Assembly (NCBI GenBank): GCA_034509755.1
Contig: CM067549.1
Span: 30,214,001 to 30,278,000, forward strand
Reading direction: 5' to 3'
DNA length: 64,000 nucleotides
Source of the DNA: Anisodus tanguticus
Taxonomy: Eukaryota; Streptophyta; Magnoliopsida; Solanales; Solanaceae
Part shown: positions 47,422 through 59,640 of the stretch, piece by piece
Numbering within the stretch: position 1 is the stretch's first letter
Layout: each line of letters starts with the position of its first letter
Made by a program: the position numbers and the translations under genes
The notes under the pieces: model-generated
Told to the model about the DNA's origin: nothing
Database searches by the model: none
The model's input: the letters and a program-made list of their open reading frames with translations, nothing else

Positions 47422-47433
47422 TGGTATCAGAGC
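47422..47433 (+). other. Element C primer binding site (initiator Met tRNA)
   Basis: TGGTATCAGAGC, perfect, followed by the leader phrase TCTAGGTTCACCGATCAC. Confidence 0.95.
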
Positions 47434-48326
47434 TCTAGGTTCACCGATCACACGAATACCAAGACAGTGTGTAATAGAGTCTCGCAGATTGGTATGATGA
47501 TGTCAGTATCCATCCTCAAGAGGCTATGAAGCATTTTAGGAATTAGTCCCTTCTTTCACTCTTATTAAGCCTACTCATTTATATTTTATACTTGGTTGAC
47601 TCAATTTGGTATCTAGTTAATTCCAATTGGTTTGGTCGTATGTGTAACTATATCTGAAGGATAATGCAAAGTGTAGAAGTTGTAATTTTGATTTCCTGTT
47701 CTGGTTCAGGGGTTCCGCCCCATCAAAATTAATTTTGCACTCATGGGTCCATACTAGCGAATTGTGGGTCGTAGGAGCGATTCCCTGTTATGATGATGCA
47801 CCCGCCCTGGCAAAGTATTTCCTACCGTGATGAATGCGTTGTCGCATCATTTTCCACCGTAGCACTATTCTGTGTCATTTTTAGAAACTCGCCCCTGTTC
47901 TCTCGCCAAAGTGAGTTTGCCTCATCAGAAACCTTCTCCGCCCCAACAAAATCACTGGGCAGAAAATAGAGAGTTCTACCTCTGTTTTGAGACTTTTCAC
48001 TTGTGCAATGACAATATGTACCATAACCAATTATACCAAGAAAAAACCAGTAAGAAATTTCAGATAGCCAAATACTCAATATCCGATAATATCTACCAAA
48101 CAAAGACGAGAAATGAGCTACGAATATCCCAAATCATCCAAACATTCACCAAGCCAAAGCAGCAGAAAATAAAGGCAACAAGCCCAACACGGGCTAACCA
48201 TAAATACCAAATTATAAACTCAATGTTGTCTCCTCAAGATGGTCACATCCTCACCTCCCTCAGTGCTACTACTGCTATCATCCGCTCTATATAGGAAGGA
48301 GTAGTCCTCATCATCGTGCTCATCCT
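47434..48326 (+). other. Element C leader and internal start
   Basis: The first 200 bases align with the leader after 59652. There is no gag. 47712-47960 is another CCGCCCC/AGCGA motif island, resembling the LTR promoter island but inside the element. An open frame over 47872-48294 is the complement of the antisense gene's 3' region and has no homology that I know. Confidence 0.6.
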
Positions 48327-49559
48327 CTATAGGAAGGGGTTCTGGTAGTCCAAATGTTTGAACATGCCTTTGAAGCCTCTCCAAACATTCACGAAAATCT
48401 TGCCTTGTGACTTGTTTCTTTTCTTCTCCTTCTTGAATTTCGTGCAGTTATTACCATGGTCTGTGGCCACGCCCTTGTATGCCGTCTCCAATGCGCTAAT
48501 CATTGTATGTAGGGCCTTGTGCGACTCCAAATATTCTTTCATCTTCTCACGGGAGAAGTAGTCAACAGGAGCACTCGAAGAACTAGCCTCGATAGAAGGC
48601 ATATGCAGTCCAGCAACCACGTCCCTAATCTCTTGTAACTGCGAAACCGTAGCACCAAGTGGCCCCTGTCGCTGCGGCTGTGAATGTGACTGCGACCCGT
48701 CATTAGTAGCCTCACTACTCATATTCAGGTCTACCCTCATCTTCTTACCTTTCACAAATGTGCCCGCCGTTGACATTCTCAGATAGTGGAATACCCCATC
48801 AGGACTTCTCCAGCCATCATTAGGCTTGAACGTAACACCCATCTTTCGGCATAACTAGGTAATCAAAGAAGGGAATTTCAGAGTTGACCCTCCCTTGGCC
48901 AAATAATACTTACACTCTTGAATGATGTGATAGCCCATTCACCGAAACCCCAACAATAATACATGCCACCATAAGAGCTCGGTTAGACTTATTGCTAGAA
49001 GGTCTCACCCTGCTGACGATGATACTCTGCCATCTTTTTTACTAGGCTGTGAAGTACTAATATGTGATCCCTGATTTTTTATTGGTCCATGTAATCTTAT
49101 TTCTATCCTCCCTCGCCACCAGTTGTACTACTAGCCACTCTCCATTTCCACAATCTTTTTTAGCCCTCATGAGCTTAGGTAGGTGGTTAGGCAACCCATA
49201 AAGATCATTAATCACTTCAGCCATAATTGGTACCATTTTCGCCTGAATATTTATATCCATATTTATATCATACAACCTCACCTTCTTCAAGTTTGCGTAA
49301 AACTCTCTTACTAGTCCTCGTTGGCTTTGCAAGGTGCTGGAGCAAAGCACATCCAGCATGTTTGCGTTAGTCGTGTGTAGAAATCAGGAAGGAACTCTTC
49401 CACACCGGTCAAGTCTATGCCTCTTTCCTTTAGAAACTTTTTATTTCTAAAATCCTCAAAGTAACAATTCTAGCAGTCCGGAGACATGAATTGGAACACA
49501 TCATAGTCACCCGCTAGCTCCTCATTGATAAGTTCATGTTGTTGAGTGATATTTTCCAT
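48327..49559 (-). pseudogene. Antisense gene in element C, putative plant transposon protein type
   Basis: On the strand opposite to the element. It starts MENITQQHELINEELAGDYD at 49559 and continues with a stop at about residue 30 and FEDFRNKKFLKERGIDL. After a one-base frameshift near 49375 it reads RGLVREFYANLKKV, VINDLYGLP and LVVQLVAREDRN (49360-49060). The last part (48842-48327) is an open frame with SSEATNDGSQSHSQP and an ALETAYKGVATDHG helix. The LVREFYAN...INxLxGLP pattern is that of the putative plant transposon protein family (Pfam Transposase_32), often found inside solanaceous LTR elements. Its role is unknown; transposase activity is not shown. It is decayed but clearly once coding. 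Confidence 0.65.
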
Positions 49560-51038
49560 TGTTTTTTATTTGTTACACCTGAAGTTACCAAGTTTATGTC
49601 AGTTCAATGATGTAAGTATATGTACCATGATATTACGTGTCTAACGAGCCAAAGAAACCGATAAAATGACTTTGCTACTGTGTTGTTTCCACTTCTGTGG
49701 AAAGGCTTCCGCTGGAGCAAAGCCGCCTCAGTGAGAAGTGTGTTCGCTTCAGCGTAAACATTGTGTTTCCCTCTGTTCCACTTCAGCAAGCCCTTTTTTC
49801 ACCATAGCGGATCCGCCCCAGCAGAAGAAGCATCCGCTAGAGCAAGATTGTCGTCCTAGATAGCCCATCAGAAACATTTAGCGATTTTACCATTGGTCAG
49901 AAAAGTCTTTTCCTTAATTAGTGGGTGTGTTTACATGATGTGTAAAGTCCAATAATGACCATAATTAACATGATTTGTAAGTCTATTATCATTACAAACC
50001 GCACCCCAAAATTTATTTAGTTCATTTAAATTTCTCCACCACTACCATACTCTTACCCTAGTATATGAAGCCATAAGTATGTAGTACGAAGTTCTGAACA
50101 TTTACCGAAGGGAGATATTGAGTGGTGAGAGTTGAGGATGAGCTCCGATGCCTTGGAAAGTGTGCAACCATTGGGTTTACTCCAGCGAGTCGGTGGATGA
50201 GTGAGGTTGGGGGTATGGGCAGAGGTGATGGGTATGAGTGAGAAGGTAATTTTTGTAGGTAGGGTTTGTGGGGGATGTTTTCAATATAGTGGGGGGGGGG
50301 GGGGGGGAGTTGAAGTGGGTTTGAGAAAATTAGAGAGTTGGAGAAGTGGGGGACCGATCTATTTTGGGGGTAAGATTTTTGAACTCTGTGTCTTCCACCC
50401 AGACGAGCCTCTTCTCCGCCCCAGTGAGTTCATAGGAGCGGGTCAGTGTGTCTCTCTATAGAAGTTTGTCTTTTCCAGTTGTTCGCTTCAGTGAACCAGA
50501 TTTCCACAGGTGTGGAAGCTCCCTAGTGTACCAAATGTTCGTCGCAGCAAAAATCCCTATTTTAAAATACATAGCAATGTTATTTGGAAGCGATAATTCT
50601 CATGGAAAGTATTGGTCCTATCTGTGTGTATAATAATTTCCCTCTCAGACCTTATATACTTCTTGTGAAGTGTCAGATCCGATTATTATTTATGTCATAC
50701 TTTTTTTTACCGAGATTAATTAACGAGCTTATAGGGACAGACGATGTTACCGATTCAGTAGTGTGATTAAGGGAATGGTGCTATACCATGAATGATTGAA
50801 GTCAAAAAAAATTCGCGCAAATATTCTTCCTATAATGCGAGTAATATTAGTGTTTTCCCAATTGGTTAGTTGATTAATCGGTATCATAGGCTTGGTGTTA
50901 TGTGACGATATTTTCACTTCACATTGTGCGAAATTGATAAGAGCCCTTGTGAGGCCAGATATTGAGTCCCATATATTGTACCATTACTTTTTGCACTGAC
51001 TCCGTTCGAGCATGAATATTTGTTTAATTGGTATCTGA
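49560..51038 (+). other. Element C internal 3' region
   Basis: No recognisable genes. It holds two further CCGC/CAGCGGA islands (49680-49852 and 50395-50560), a run of 17 G at 50291-50307, and the PPT-side phrase TTTGTTTAATTGGTATCTGA directly before the next LTR, which is also found before 62822. Confidence 0.6.
50291..50307 (+). repeat. Run of 17 G
   Basis: Pure G run inside a G-rich, purine-rich 100-base segment (50205-50380). It may form a quadruplex. Length may be an assembly estimate. Confidence 0.9.
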
Positions 51039-52168
51039 TGTAATGATCCGTTTGGTCGTTATGATCTTCCCGCTTGATATCTTGTTATAACTCTTCTCTC
51101 GGCATTCATCGATGACATTTATAATATAAATCACGAGTCGAATAATTCCCATGAATGAAAAAAGAAGACTAATCAAAATGAGAAACTCTAGAAATAGTCA
51201 TTTCTGCCTCAGCGAACTCGTTTCTGCCCCAGCGAAGCCCGCTCTAGAATGAATCTGTCGGCCCTAGTGTAGGGGTGATGTGTCAAGTAACTCCACTTCA
51301 GCAAACCCTTCCTTTGCCAAAGCGTTTCCGCCCAAGCGGAATCGAATCTGCCATAACAGAAACACTGGCAGTCAGATATATATATATATATAAATACTTA
51401 TAAAGAGCACACTTTTCCAAAACCATATTTCTCGATATGGGGGCTAACCTAATATATTTTTACCTTTGTTTGTTTCCTTAATGTTTTAATAATAGGGGAA
51501 ATGGTTTGAACGAAGGGTTAGTGGCAAGAACTCCTTAATAGAAGAAACCTTCTAAAATGATGTTTTGTAGTGAAATTGAATGGTTAAAGAAGATTTCTTC
51601 AAAATAAGCTATATTAGGGTAAAACAATATTGTTGTATGATTATACGAAACCTTTTCTTAATAAGGACCTAGGGTTGTGAATTGGGTATTTCTATAAACA
51701 CATGAAATTGAAAGACTAAATGAAGTTGTTTTTCAAATTAACTTTGCGTTATACCTAGTAATCACGTTTAAAACATTTTTGAATAATAAAGTATGGATTT
51801 TGACACCGTCGGCCCAGGATTGAAATGTAGGTGTCTTATATTAGTTGAGGACTAATTCCTTGTGTGCTTATCTTGATTTTAGTATAAAGAACTTATATGT
51901 TAGATTAAGTTCGCGATGAAAAGTTCCAAGGAGTCAAGCAAGCGCGTTAAGGATCAGTCGTTTGTTGTTCCTATTCAGAATTGCGGTAGACTACAATTTA
52001 TCTTTTTGAGACTCCGATAGAAGTACATAATTATTTATAAAAATTGAGGGGTATTGGGCATGTTGGGGGGTCCCATGCAGCCGGTTATGATGAACGGTTG
52101 AGTGGGTACCGGTGTTGAACTGTGATGATGGGATGATTAGGGGAATCAACTTTATGCTGGTTCTAATT
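51039..52168 (+). repeat. Second element C LTR, first part
   Basis: TGTAATGATCCGTTTGG start, about 1.0 kb like 44808-45840, then 200 bases like family B 13090-13290 that the first LTR lacks. It is cut by A' at 52169. The missing 3' part resumes, after a gap of about 190 LTR bases, at 58013. Confidence 0.8.
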
Positions 52169-54623
52169 TATTACACCCCGTAGTTTCACATCCCGTTGTG
52201 TTGTTAATAGATATCAATGTCTTTGAAAGAGGTATGACCTTATGGAAGAGTAATGAATGTTTACAACTTATTTATGAAAGTACCCGAGTGTTTGGAAGTT
52301 AAACGGATTGCAGAAAGTATGTTTCATCGAAAACATGAAAAACTGGAAATTTGACAGAAAGGACATACCGTCTAATTCCCCACCCTGGACCATCAATTTT
52401 CCTGGCAGTTTGATGGGAAGGTTGATGGACTGTCAAACATTTGATGGTCCATCAAAGTGGTCGTCATTTTACATCGGTGCAAAAATATTTACGAGTTTAT
52501 ATGGGGATTTTCTGATTTGGGGTTCATTCCGTTTCAATACCAAACCCTAGAACTCTCTCCAAACACTCTCCATGATATGTTAACACCTCAAGATGAATAC
52601 AAGTTCAATTATGCAATGATTAACGCCATAAATTATATAATTATCTTAGAATTCATCTTTTCCGTACCAAGTTGGTTTTGGGAAAACCCTTGCAAATCGG
52701 ATTGCTCATTTTTTGAGGAGATTATGAAGTATTAAGGTATGTTTTACACATCTCTACTTATGATTATGGTTAATTTATGATTTAGCAGACGTTATGAAAA
52801 GTTTTCATGATCTCAACTTCACAAAGTTATGAAATCTTCGTAATATGAATTGATGGGTTGATTTACACTAAATATGAGTCGAATTGGATGACAGAGTTTA
52901 TGGTATAAGTTATGGATTAAGAAACGTAAGGTTTGAAATATTGTGAGACTAATTCACATGAAGTTTTCTGTATAAGAAACGTTTAAGGAATTATTTATGC
53001 GTAAGGGTTGTCAAAGAGCACCTAAATAAGTTTCTATGAAAATTGTAGTTTTGGGTAAACTGCGGGATTGAATTATATAAGCACCCATCATAAAGAAATC
53101 TAAAATGCCGAGATGTTCAGGATGTCAACAAGGCATCTAAGCAATGTTTTTCTATGGAATCCAAATCTGATATTGATATTATTTCCTTGTATGGTATTGA
53201 TGACCATTCATAAGATGAGCGGGGACTGATTGTAGCGACAAGATCTAGGTATGTAAGGCTATCCCTTTCTTTCAAAAGCATGAAATCCAAAGAACTATCG
53301 TTTTGTAAAAAGAAATGTTAAGAACTCTACTTTATTGTCTATTAAAGACTTATGTTGGGAAACATTCATTTCTTATTCATATGCCTATGATCCTCGTTGT
53401 TGGTTACCGGTCATACATAAGTCTTTGAAAGGAAGCTTTCTAAAATATAGTCATCAAGTCGACCAAAGAGTCATTCTAAGAGTAAAGTCAAAGAGCTTGT
53501 GAGTTCGAAAAGGGGCCAAAGAGCCATTATCATCATAGTCTATTGTTCATACCCCTATTTTCATTGGTATTGACATGTCTTCATTGACATTGATATGATG
53601 CATATAATCGTGATCGTATAGAGGATCAGATTGGACATTCCGTAACAAATACGTATATAGAGGATCAGTTGCACATTCCGCAATAAATACATATATAAAG
53701 GATAGGGTTGCACGATATGCAACATATACATATACATATGATGGATTAGATTGCACATTTCGGAACATATACATATAATTGATAGGGTTGCACATTCTGC
53801 AACACATGCATATATATTGGGTTGGGCTGCGCATCGCAGCAGATACATGAACACATTGCATTGCATATCCTTACATATATCTCATAGTATACCTTATGGT
53901 AGTGACATGTTATACACCTCGCATAATAAGATGAGGATAGTTTATGTAGTAAAGGTATCTTCCTGATAGGTTGTATTTGAGTTTCAGAGTTTCATTATCC
54001 ACCCCATATGGCATCTATGTTGCTTATTCTTTTACTAACAACTTATTACTTCATATCCCATTTATGTCTTTCTTTACAGATTACAAATTCATATTATTAT
54101 TCATGCTTTACATACTCAGTACATTATTTCGTATTGATGTCCCTCTTCGGGGACACTGCATTTCAGGACGCAGATGTAGATAGAGATGCAGATGCCTTCC
54201 TCAGAGTAGGACTCGACTCAGTTGGAGTTTGTCACGCTCCTTTCCTCCGATGTTTTGTAGTCAGCTGATAGGTATGACAAATATGGATAATATACTTGGG
54301 TATGGCGGGGTCCTGTCCCGACCAGATTTTGTGATAATACTCTTTAGAGGCTTGTAGAAAGTTGTGTTATGTGTGACAGTCGTATATGGACTTGTCAGCC
54401 TCCCCAGTGGACTACTATGTTTTATGTCGGCCATGTCAGCCTTGTTATGTATATATGTGTATGGATTGGGCCTTTTATGAGTGCAGGAGATTGTGTTATT
54501 CTTCAGTTAAGCATGTGTCAGAGACCTTGTCGGCCCATGAGTTATTGTTCATGTCACAAGTATCAGGATCGGTACGTTTGGGCCTTAGGGTGCCGACCAC
54601 ACCCCCAAGGTTGGGGTGTGACA
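52169..54623 (+). repeat. Element A' 5' LTR
   Basis: Starts TATTACACCCCGTAG (TG changed to TA) and ends CCCCCAAGGTTGGGGTGTGACA. It is longer than the A LTRs partly because of a private tandem array at 53610-53860. Confidence 0.85.
53610..53860 (+). repeat. About 40-base tandem array with hairpins, private to A'
   Basis: Six units built on GGATAGGGTTGCACATT, CTGCAAC and ATATACATATA. Each contains an inverted repeat such as TTGCACATTCTGCAA, TTGCACGATATGCAA or CTGCGCATCGCAG, where the arms change together. A single related unit is present in the family B LTR at about 13628. Confidence 0.85.
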
Positions 54624-54626
54624 TAG

Positions 54627-54638
54627 TGGTATTAGAGC
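54627..54638 (+). other. Element A' primer binding site
   Basis: TGGTATTAGAGC, one transition from the iMet primer site. Confidence 0.85.
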
Positions 54639-54811
54639 ATGTCTGTCCTTGGTATGTCTTGCTTATGGGTGTGTTGCACGTCACATATATAAATTGGAGG
54701 CTACATGGCATTTAAGATGTTACCTTTCTTTAAAATCTAGATCGTGCGATAGAAGTGAAGTCGTAAGTCATTAAGTTCCTATTTTTTCATCTTGATTTTC
54801 CTTTTAGTAAT

Positions 54812-55690
54812 AATGTCGAGATCCAAGGGAAGTACTGTTAGCAGGAGTTGGGCTAGAAATGTGGGAGAAGGCACTTGCCGATAGCCACCCATTAGTATGG
54901 ATACAAGGAACATAAGGACACTAAAAAGGGATGTAATCTATTCTATGGAAGAAGATTCATCTATGGAAGATGATCAGTCGATAGAAAAAGATTTGTCAGA
55001 AGATTCGCCTATGGAAGAGGATCCATTTGAGGCCCTAGAAGAATTTCCCTTCTGAGTACCATCGATTCCAGTGGTAGTGCTAGATTATAGGAAGGCCCAC
55101 ACAATACAGAAACCATCAGTGCAACGGTCATTTCCATTTGGGTAAGTGTGAGTGGTCCTGTGTATGCAACATCACCTCCTGTTATCTTCCCAAAACAGGG
55201 GCATATTCAAATACCCTCACAGGATAGACCTTTAGAGAGAATAAAAATCCCATTATCATGGACATCATTTAACCAAGGCTCGCCCCTAACTAATAAATAC
55301 TGGCAAGAAGTAACTAGTAAACAGACCGGAAGGTTTAGGATGGACACATGTATCGATGAATTTATGATGCAATATGCGTCAGACTAAAGTTCCTGGGTGG
55401 AAGTCAGGCAAACACCAGAAGATGTTGGAAGTAGTAGGCAGCTATATCAGTAATGTGGAGATAGACACGATAGAGTGTGTTTATCCGACGTTGAATTATG
55501 TTACGGATGTGTAGCTTTAGGCAATAGGGCCAGGGATTGCTCTAGAGATTCCAGTCATTATGCCATCAGTGTGGATAGGTACATTATGGACAGTGCCCAG
55601 GTGATCTAGAAGAATGTTACTGGTGCGGGAGCAGAAGCCATAGAGTGTATGAATGCCCAAGGTTGTGTCAGGGAGAATAGCTGATTCTGA
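54812..55690 (+). pseudogene. Gag-like protein of element A'
   Basis: Begins MSRSKGSTVSRSWARNVGEG and has a longer acidic repeat region than A (SMEEDSSMEDDQSIEKD, SEDSPMEEDPFEALEE). GPVYATSPPVIFPKQG and PLERIKIPLSWTSFNQG follow, then the two knuckles CHQCGxVHYGQC (55561-55596, x is a stop) and CYWCGSRSHRVYEC (55615-55656). The second is a perfect CX2CX4HX4C. The first is short by two residues, as in A. Stops after GTCR, after EEFPF and in the first knuckle inactivate it. Comparison with 17152-18060 is the main support for both. Confidence 0.65.
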
Positions 55691-57190
55691 TGTCACTTAT
55701 AGTTATGCAAGCAATCAGGTATGTTGATAATTTTATTAAGAATAGTTGTATTTATATCAGTGAATAGTCAGTTATTAGTGATATAAATACTGTGTTATAC
55801 AATACCTATATAGACCGTAAATTGATACTAGGAGTTGAAGGTGGTAAGTGAAATTTCTATTATGTTCAAGGATCTAAGTACGATGATTTAGGATCGGCCA
55901 TTTATTGATTACGGACGTATCCAACACTCTTAGACTCTATAGCATGAGTAATACGAAAATGTTGAGGATATATAGCCATGGCCCGAATAAGGGGGATTCA
56001 TGAGTCCAAATAACTAAGAGGGACCCCAAAAGAATAATATGGAAACTGAATTTCTAGGCATAAGTTACCTAAAGTTTTGTTCAGAAGATAGTGAAAGGAA
56101 GAAAAAGGACTCGTAAAGTTACACGTTAGTTAGTAATCTCAATCTTTTCATTAGGATTAAACTATTCAGAAGTAACTATTGAACGGAATGAGATTTTTCA
56201 ATCAAACACAAGCGATATACCTTCTTCACCGAAGAAAAGCGGCAAGGTTCTCGACATTAAGCGGAAATAATTGGCTGTGAGGATATGATTAATAGAGAAG
56301 CAACAACAAATGATAAACGAGTGTCTGGTAAACACAAATAAGAAGTGTTATGATAATTTAACAAAGTTAAGGAAATACATTTCACAAGAGGATCGATGAG
56401 AAGTCGGTAATGATAAGAAAATTGATAAAGGGGTTGGAATGAGACCTTTAAGCAGCAAAAGTACTAATAAAAGATAGGCATATAAGTAACGAGGTAGTAT
56501 CTAAGCTTCTAGAGCCATAGATATAGATTATGACATCCATAAATGACGATGTTGTAAGTACACTAAGACGATGACTCCTTGAAAGAATTTCCAATCGGTA
56601 ACATCCAAGTTGATCGAATGAAAGACATATAGAGAGGATTTTAATACCAATTTAGTGGAGGGAGCCCGAATCATCAATAAGGATTGAGTTCAGTCACAAT
56701 CCAAATATGAACATGTCAAAACTAAGTTCTATTGCGAATATTGATAAGACAGCTAAGGATATATGACTAACAATAAGGACGAGTGAAGTCCAATGTGAGT
56801 ATAGAATGAGGTAGTTAAAAATGGTTTAAGATAAGCAATAAGGAAAAGAGATAAAGGATAAAAACAATGAAGCAAGAGATGAATGAATAGGTGATGGCAA
56901 AAATTTTGACTGCCAAATGAACTAAAGACCTCACAAGGAGAATAATACTATGATCACAAAGTTGAGGATCGGTACAACGAAAGTCAAATAGAGGAACAAA
57001 GAAGACAACATTGATTGCAATATGACAAATACGAAGGAAACCCAGTAGATCAATGCCTTGTAAAAGTAAAGCCTTCAGTGAAAAAAGAAAAGGGATGACT
57101 CCTAGCCTGAATAATACTAGGAGGTAACGGGAGTGCGTCAAAGTTTGCTTCGAGGAAATAAGTGCACAAGAAATACGTAACAAAAAAAGA
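55691..57190 (+). other. Element A' internal region without recognisable genes
   Basis: Parallels 18061-19260 of element A. No pol motif is seen in any frame. Confidence 0.55.
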
Positions 57191-58012
57191 ATTGTACATA
57201 GTGATGTCTATCTAGTTGCTCTTCTACCTCTCCCTTTCCCATTCGACCGGGTGCCATGTATGATGTCTATCTAGTTGCTCTTCTAGAAGGTTTAGAACTA
57301 GTATAAATAGGGCATGTAGTTGATGTAAAGAGACATGGAAGTTATATGAAATATATTTGAGTTTTCTCAAACTTTGCTAAGTATTTCAACTTTTGTGTTG
57401 TTATCCTTAGTTTGTCCTTTTGTGGGCCAAACGTCGGCCCTTTTGTGGTCCGAACCCTGGTCCTTTTGTTGTCTAAACCCTCGGTGTAAGTCTAGTTAGA
57501 ACTTTTGTGATCTAACTATACCCAAGCCAATGTTCTATCCGGTTACTTGTTACAAATACCTTGAAGGTCTTCTCGGCCTTCATCAAATTATCCGCACACG
57601 AATTTGTCTATCAATTTTGTTATCTATCCTTGTCCAAACTACCTAATAACTTTCACCTCAATACACCACAACACCCCCTAACCTACATCCAAAAGATCAT
57701 CAACCGATTCATCCCACAAACCTCTGAAATCCCAACCAATTCCCACTATCCCTATCGAGTCCTTAAACCACCAACCTTACTATCCCGATCAGTTTCCACC
57801 ACCTTACGACCATCAAAACACCAAATACCAACCACCAACATAACCCGCAACGTGTCTAGATAAACCCCTCCGTACGCCTCAACCCGATTCTACCCGAAGG
57901 TACCCGCACACCTCCCACCAAACACACACTGCCTGAAAACCCGCCAACCTCCATTTTCATATCCACTCTATTCCAATCCAACTCTGACCCACATAACTAT
58001 ACAATCCACACC
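57191..58012 (+). other. Unclassified insert, G-poor, with TATA box and small repeats
   Basis: Unlike anything else in the window. A 25-base phrase (TGATGTCTATCTAGTTGCTC...) occurs at 57202-57226 and 57261-57285. TATAAATAGGGC follows at 57302-57313, and then four loose 23-26 base units of CCTTTTGTGGTCCGAACCCT at about 57413-57525. From about 57630 to 58012 the plus strand is strikingly poor in G and rich in C and A. A 100-codon frame (57561-57863) with many Pro, Thr and Ser has no recognisable domain. It could be a short LTR or a gene fragment carried with a retrotransposon. Function unknown. Confidence 0.4.
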
Positions 58013-59636
58013 TTATATACATCACACTCATGGTTCTGTGATATTGATATGAGAGTGGTATGGTTATGTTGTAGGCCCAAGATGCTGGAAAGGTAAGAAC
58101 TCTTATGAAAATATGGCAACATTTAGATGATAATACGGATGGCTTGGGTTGTACGTGCAACGGATATTTTTACGCGGGGAACTGAGTTGCACACCTGCAG
58201 TATTATATTATTCAGACAAATGAGTATGGGGCTTTAGCGAAATTTGTGTGTGGAATTCTGGATGGCTTGGAGCGGTATATGGACTTCGCGAGTCTCCCAT
58301 GGGTGTACGATTCATAATAAGTTCTTGACGTACTGTATACCAGGTTGAGAAAGGTACCTTGCATATGCATTGCATTCATATCATACATACATCTATACAT
58401 GGATAAATTGTTGTTTGGTAATGTGATATGGTTGGTTATTGGAACTTGGGTGAAACCCTAATCTACTTAGATTGAATTGATTTGGTTGCCTTGTGTGGCT
58501 TGCTTCCTCGTGTATGGGCCTTGGGATTAATAATTGTAAGTCTAAGTAGTTGATGTCAACTACTACTGTGGTCAAAAATGTAAGTTATGCCATGACTATT
58601 GTCTTGGTCCAGGGAATTATGTGCATTTGTGTGTTGTCTGGTAATTGATCGTGTGACTGGGTAACAAGTCTAGTAAGGAACCTATGATAAGTGTCACTAG
58701 TGGAAAGGTAGATATGGAATTGTGTATGTGTGTCAGACCATAACTGTATAGAGACTTAACTAAACGTTAATACTAAGGCGAATAAAGGAGTTAATGTCAT
58801 CATGTTTAGCTTAGGTGTAACACTCTTGGAAGCGTTCTAAAATGGTTGTTGTGATGTAAGTTTTACTCATTTGTTTAATGTTATATATTGGGTAAGTGGG
58901 GTTAAGATTAAGTATGACTTAAATAAGATAGTACTAGTCAGTGGGTACTATGATAGTAATGTTCCTGTGTATGTGAATGAAATGATTGTACTTGACTATG
59001 ATTGAAACCTTCTGTGAACAATGTGACTTGATGAATTGATGATTTGATATGTGTACAACTTGACTTATATGGACTATTGAACTGTCTAGTATAGGTTTAT
59101 CTGGTGTCAACTTGATATTTATATCTGTTACGTATCTTCTGTCGTTGTCGTCCTATGATGTTTACGTGGGTGCATTGTGTACTCATGCTATACTTGCTGC
59201 ATCTTTTTTGATGCAGATATAAGTCCATCTACCAGTTCGAGATCTCGAGTTTGAGTCTGAGAAGGTTGACTTCCAATATTCAGGGTGAGGATGCTATCTT
59301 CCGGCATACCTTAGATGCTCATTCTCTTACTGTATATATTTACTTTGATTTGAGAGACACAATTCATTTTTTCAGATTATTTAGTTTAGTTTTGGCTTAT
59401 GTAGTCTTTTATTCAGATTTGAATCCGTATTAGCGCTCTTGTATTATTGACCAGATCTTGGGGTTTGAATTTGAAGATTTAGTCTTATGTTCCGCTTTTA
59501 CAGAAATATGAGATAACTTAGTCAATATCACTATTTCCGCAATTCTTATTGATTTTGTTGATAATTTGGGAAGTGGTTCTCCTACCGGTAGGGAATGTGT
59601 AGGTGCCACCACTATTCTTGAAAAGGGGTCGTGACA
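58013..59636 (+). repeat. Family B/D LTR, 3' part
   Basis: Matches the last 1.15-1.6 kb of solo LTR B and of LTR C and ends GGGGTCGTGACA. It starts where B position about 13490 would be. It is either the continuation of 51039-52168 or a truncated 5' LTR of a separate element D; the primer site after it shows it acts as a 5' LTR. Confidence 0.8.
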
Positions 59637-59640
59637 AAGT

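Larger units (their letters stand above)
52169..57190 (+). mobile_element. Element A', relative of A, 3' end missing
   Basis: LTR, primer site, gag-like gene and 1.5 kb of further internal region homologous to element A. The homology stops near 57190, and no second LTR is found. It lies inside an LTR of the C/D family. Confidence 0.8.

Noticed and set aside
47872..48294. 140-codon plus-strand frame in element C
   Set aside because: Lies over the 3' flank of the antisense gene, Lys/Gln/Thr-rich without a motif, and not kept in element D.
53547..53866. Minus-strand frames with repeated CxECATxx-like peptides
   Set aside because: Translation of the A' hairpin array; unit length is variable and frames shift between units.
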